From the NCBI GenBank assembly GCA_001771615.1, contig MEUF01000093.1, positions 1-5,065 of the forward strand: a stretch of DNA of 5,065 nucleotides. Reading direction: 5' to 3'. The DNA is from a candidate division WOR-1 bacterium RIFOXYB2_FULL_48_7 (GTDB taxonomy: Bacteria > Margulisbacteria > WOR-1 > O2-12-FULL-45-9 > XYB2-FULL-48-7). A program made the translations under genes and the position numbers. This document shows positions 4,909 through 5,065 of this stretch, piece by piece; position 1 is the first letter of the stretch; each line of letters opens with the position of its first letter. Below the pieces are notes generated by a model. That model did not search any database and was not told the DNA's origin. It worked only from the letters and a program-made list of their open reading frames with translations.

Positions 4909-5065
4909 GCCGCATTCAGCTCCTTGAGCAATTCGTCCAGGGGAATCCCATGGACCTCGGCCGCCTGGGCGATTGTCTCTCCCTGGGCAATAACACACCC
5001 CAGGCAATGCATCCCTTTGGACATCAGGACGGCGGCTGCCGCCGACTTTGCTTTTAGGACGGCGG
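4905..5065 (-). CDS. DUF1858-family small redox protein (N-terminus outside window)
   Basis: The frame runs from the right window edge to a TGA at 4907-4905 and gives 53 residues of the C-terminal part. It ends with the family signature: VLMSKGMHCLGC, then a short polar stretch with ETIAQAAEVHGI and LDELLKELN. DUF1858 proteins are about 65-75 residues and carry the paired CxxC, often annotated as hybrid-cluster-associated or disulfide oxidoreductase proteins; their chemistry is not well established. About 10-15 N-terminal residues, including the start codon, are probably missing. The CLGC pair and the overlap with the glutaredoxin gene (ATGA) point to a joint thiol-redox role. The visible N-terminal part is unusually rich in alanine (AKSAAAAVL). 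Family assignment is firm from the GMHCLGC motif; function is inferred. Confidence 0.88.
   Translation of the reverse strand, partial: AVLKAKSAAAAVLMSKGMHCLGCVIAQGETIAQAAEVHGIPLDELLKELNAA
4920..4925 (-). promoter_or_regulatory. Ribosome binding site of the glutaredoxin gene
   Basis: A perfect AAGGAG on the minus strand lies 11 nt before the ATG at 4908, inside the last codons of the DUF1858 gene. It favours the 78-residue start over the longer in-frame form. Confidence 0.55.

Noticed and set aside
4672..5007. Longer 111-residue version of the glutaredoxin-like protein
   Set aside because: The added N-terminus is Gly/Pro/Arg-rich, unlike the family, and lies over the DUF1858 coding sequence; the ATGA overlap and AAGGAG support 4908.
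5026..5065. 10-bp direct repeat AGGACGGCGG at 5026-5035 and 5056-5065
   Set aside because: The copies are 30 bp apart, in frame, and both encode Ala-Val-Leu in the alanine-rich part of the DUF1858 protein; chance or codon bias explains them.

Overview
The window comes from a compact bacterial chromosome of middling G+C. Almost every base is coding. Only two non-coding gaps exist, one of 42 bp between apbE and pyrB and one of 13 bp between two redox genes. There are no RNA genes, insertion sequences, phage genes or CRISPR arrays. The gene content (acetate kinase, a low-potential-type ferredoxin, a flavin-attaching ApbE, a DUF1858 redox protein) suits an anaerobic, fermentative bacterium. Several proteins are divergent or shortened versions of their families, so an uncultured or candidate-phylum lineage is plausible, but the sequence does not let me name one.

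Layout from left to right. (1) Positions 1-713, plus strand: the C-terminal regulatory part of what looks like a RelA/SpoT (p)ppGpp enzyme, with its catalytic part outside the window. (2) Positions 706-3504, minus strand: a tightly overlapped operon read as apbE, then ackA, then a left-handed beta-helix protein that resembles only the acyltransferase half of GlmU-like enzymes. (3) Positions 3493-3546: a short divergent control region with two face-to-face promoter candidates and a perfect 9+1+9 palindrome. (4) Positions 3547-4488, plus strand: pyrB, the catalytic chain of aspartate carbamoyltransferase. (5) Positions 4485-5065, minus strand: a small redox cassette read as DUF1858 protein (cut by the window edge), glutaredoxin-like protein, then a single-cluster ferredoxin.

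The genes fall into three themes: stringent-response signalling, acetate/ATP fermentation with flavoprotein maturation, and thiol/iron-sulfur redox chemistry, with pyrimidine synthesis beside them. Both convergent gene pairs overlap at their stop codons (8 bp and 4 bp), leaving no room for an intergenic terminator.

Most of the window is ordinary housekeeping. The points most worth a second look are the palindrome embedded in the apbE/pyrB divergent promoter, the RelA/SpoT-like C-terminus that seems to carry two ACT-like modules and no zinc-finger motif, the orphan GlmU-like beta-helix, and an ApbE that lacks a segment before its DLGGIAKG motif. I found no clear sign of an entirely new system.
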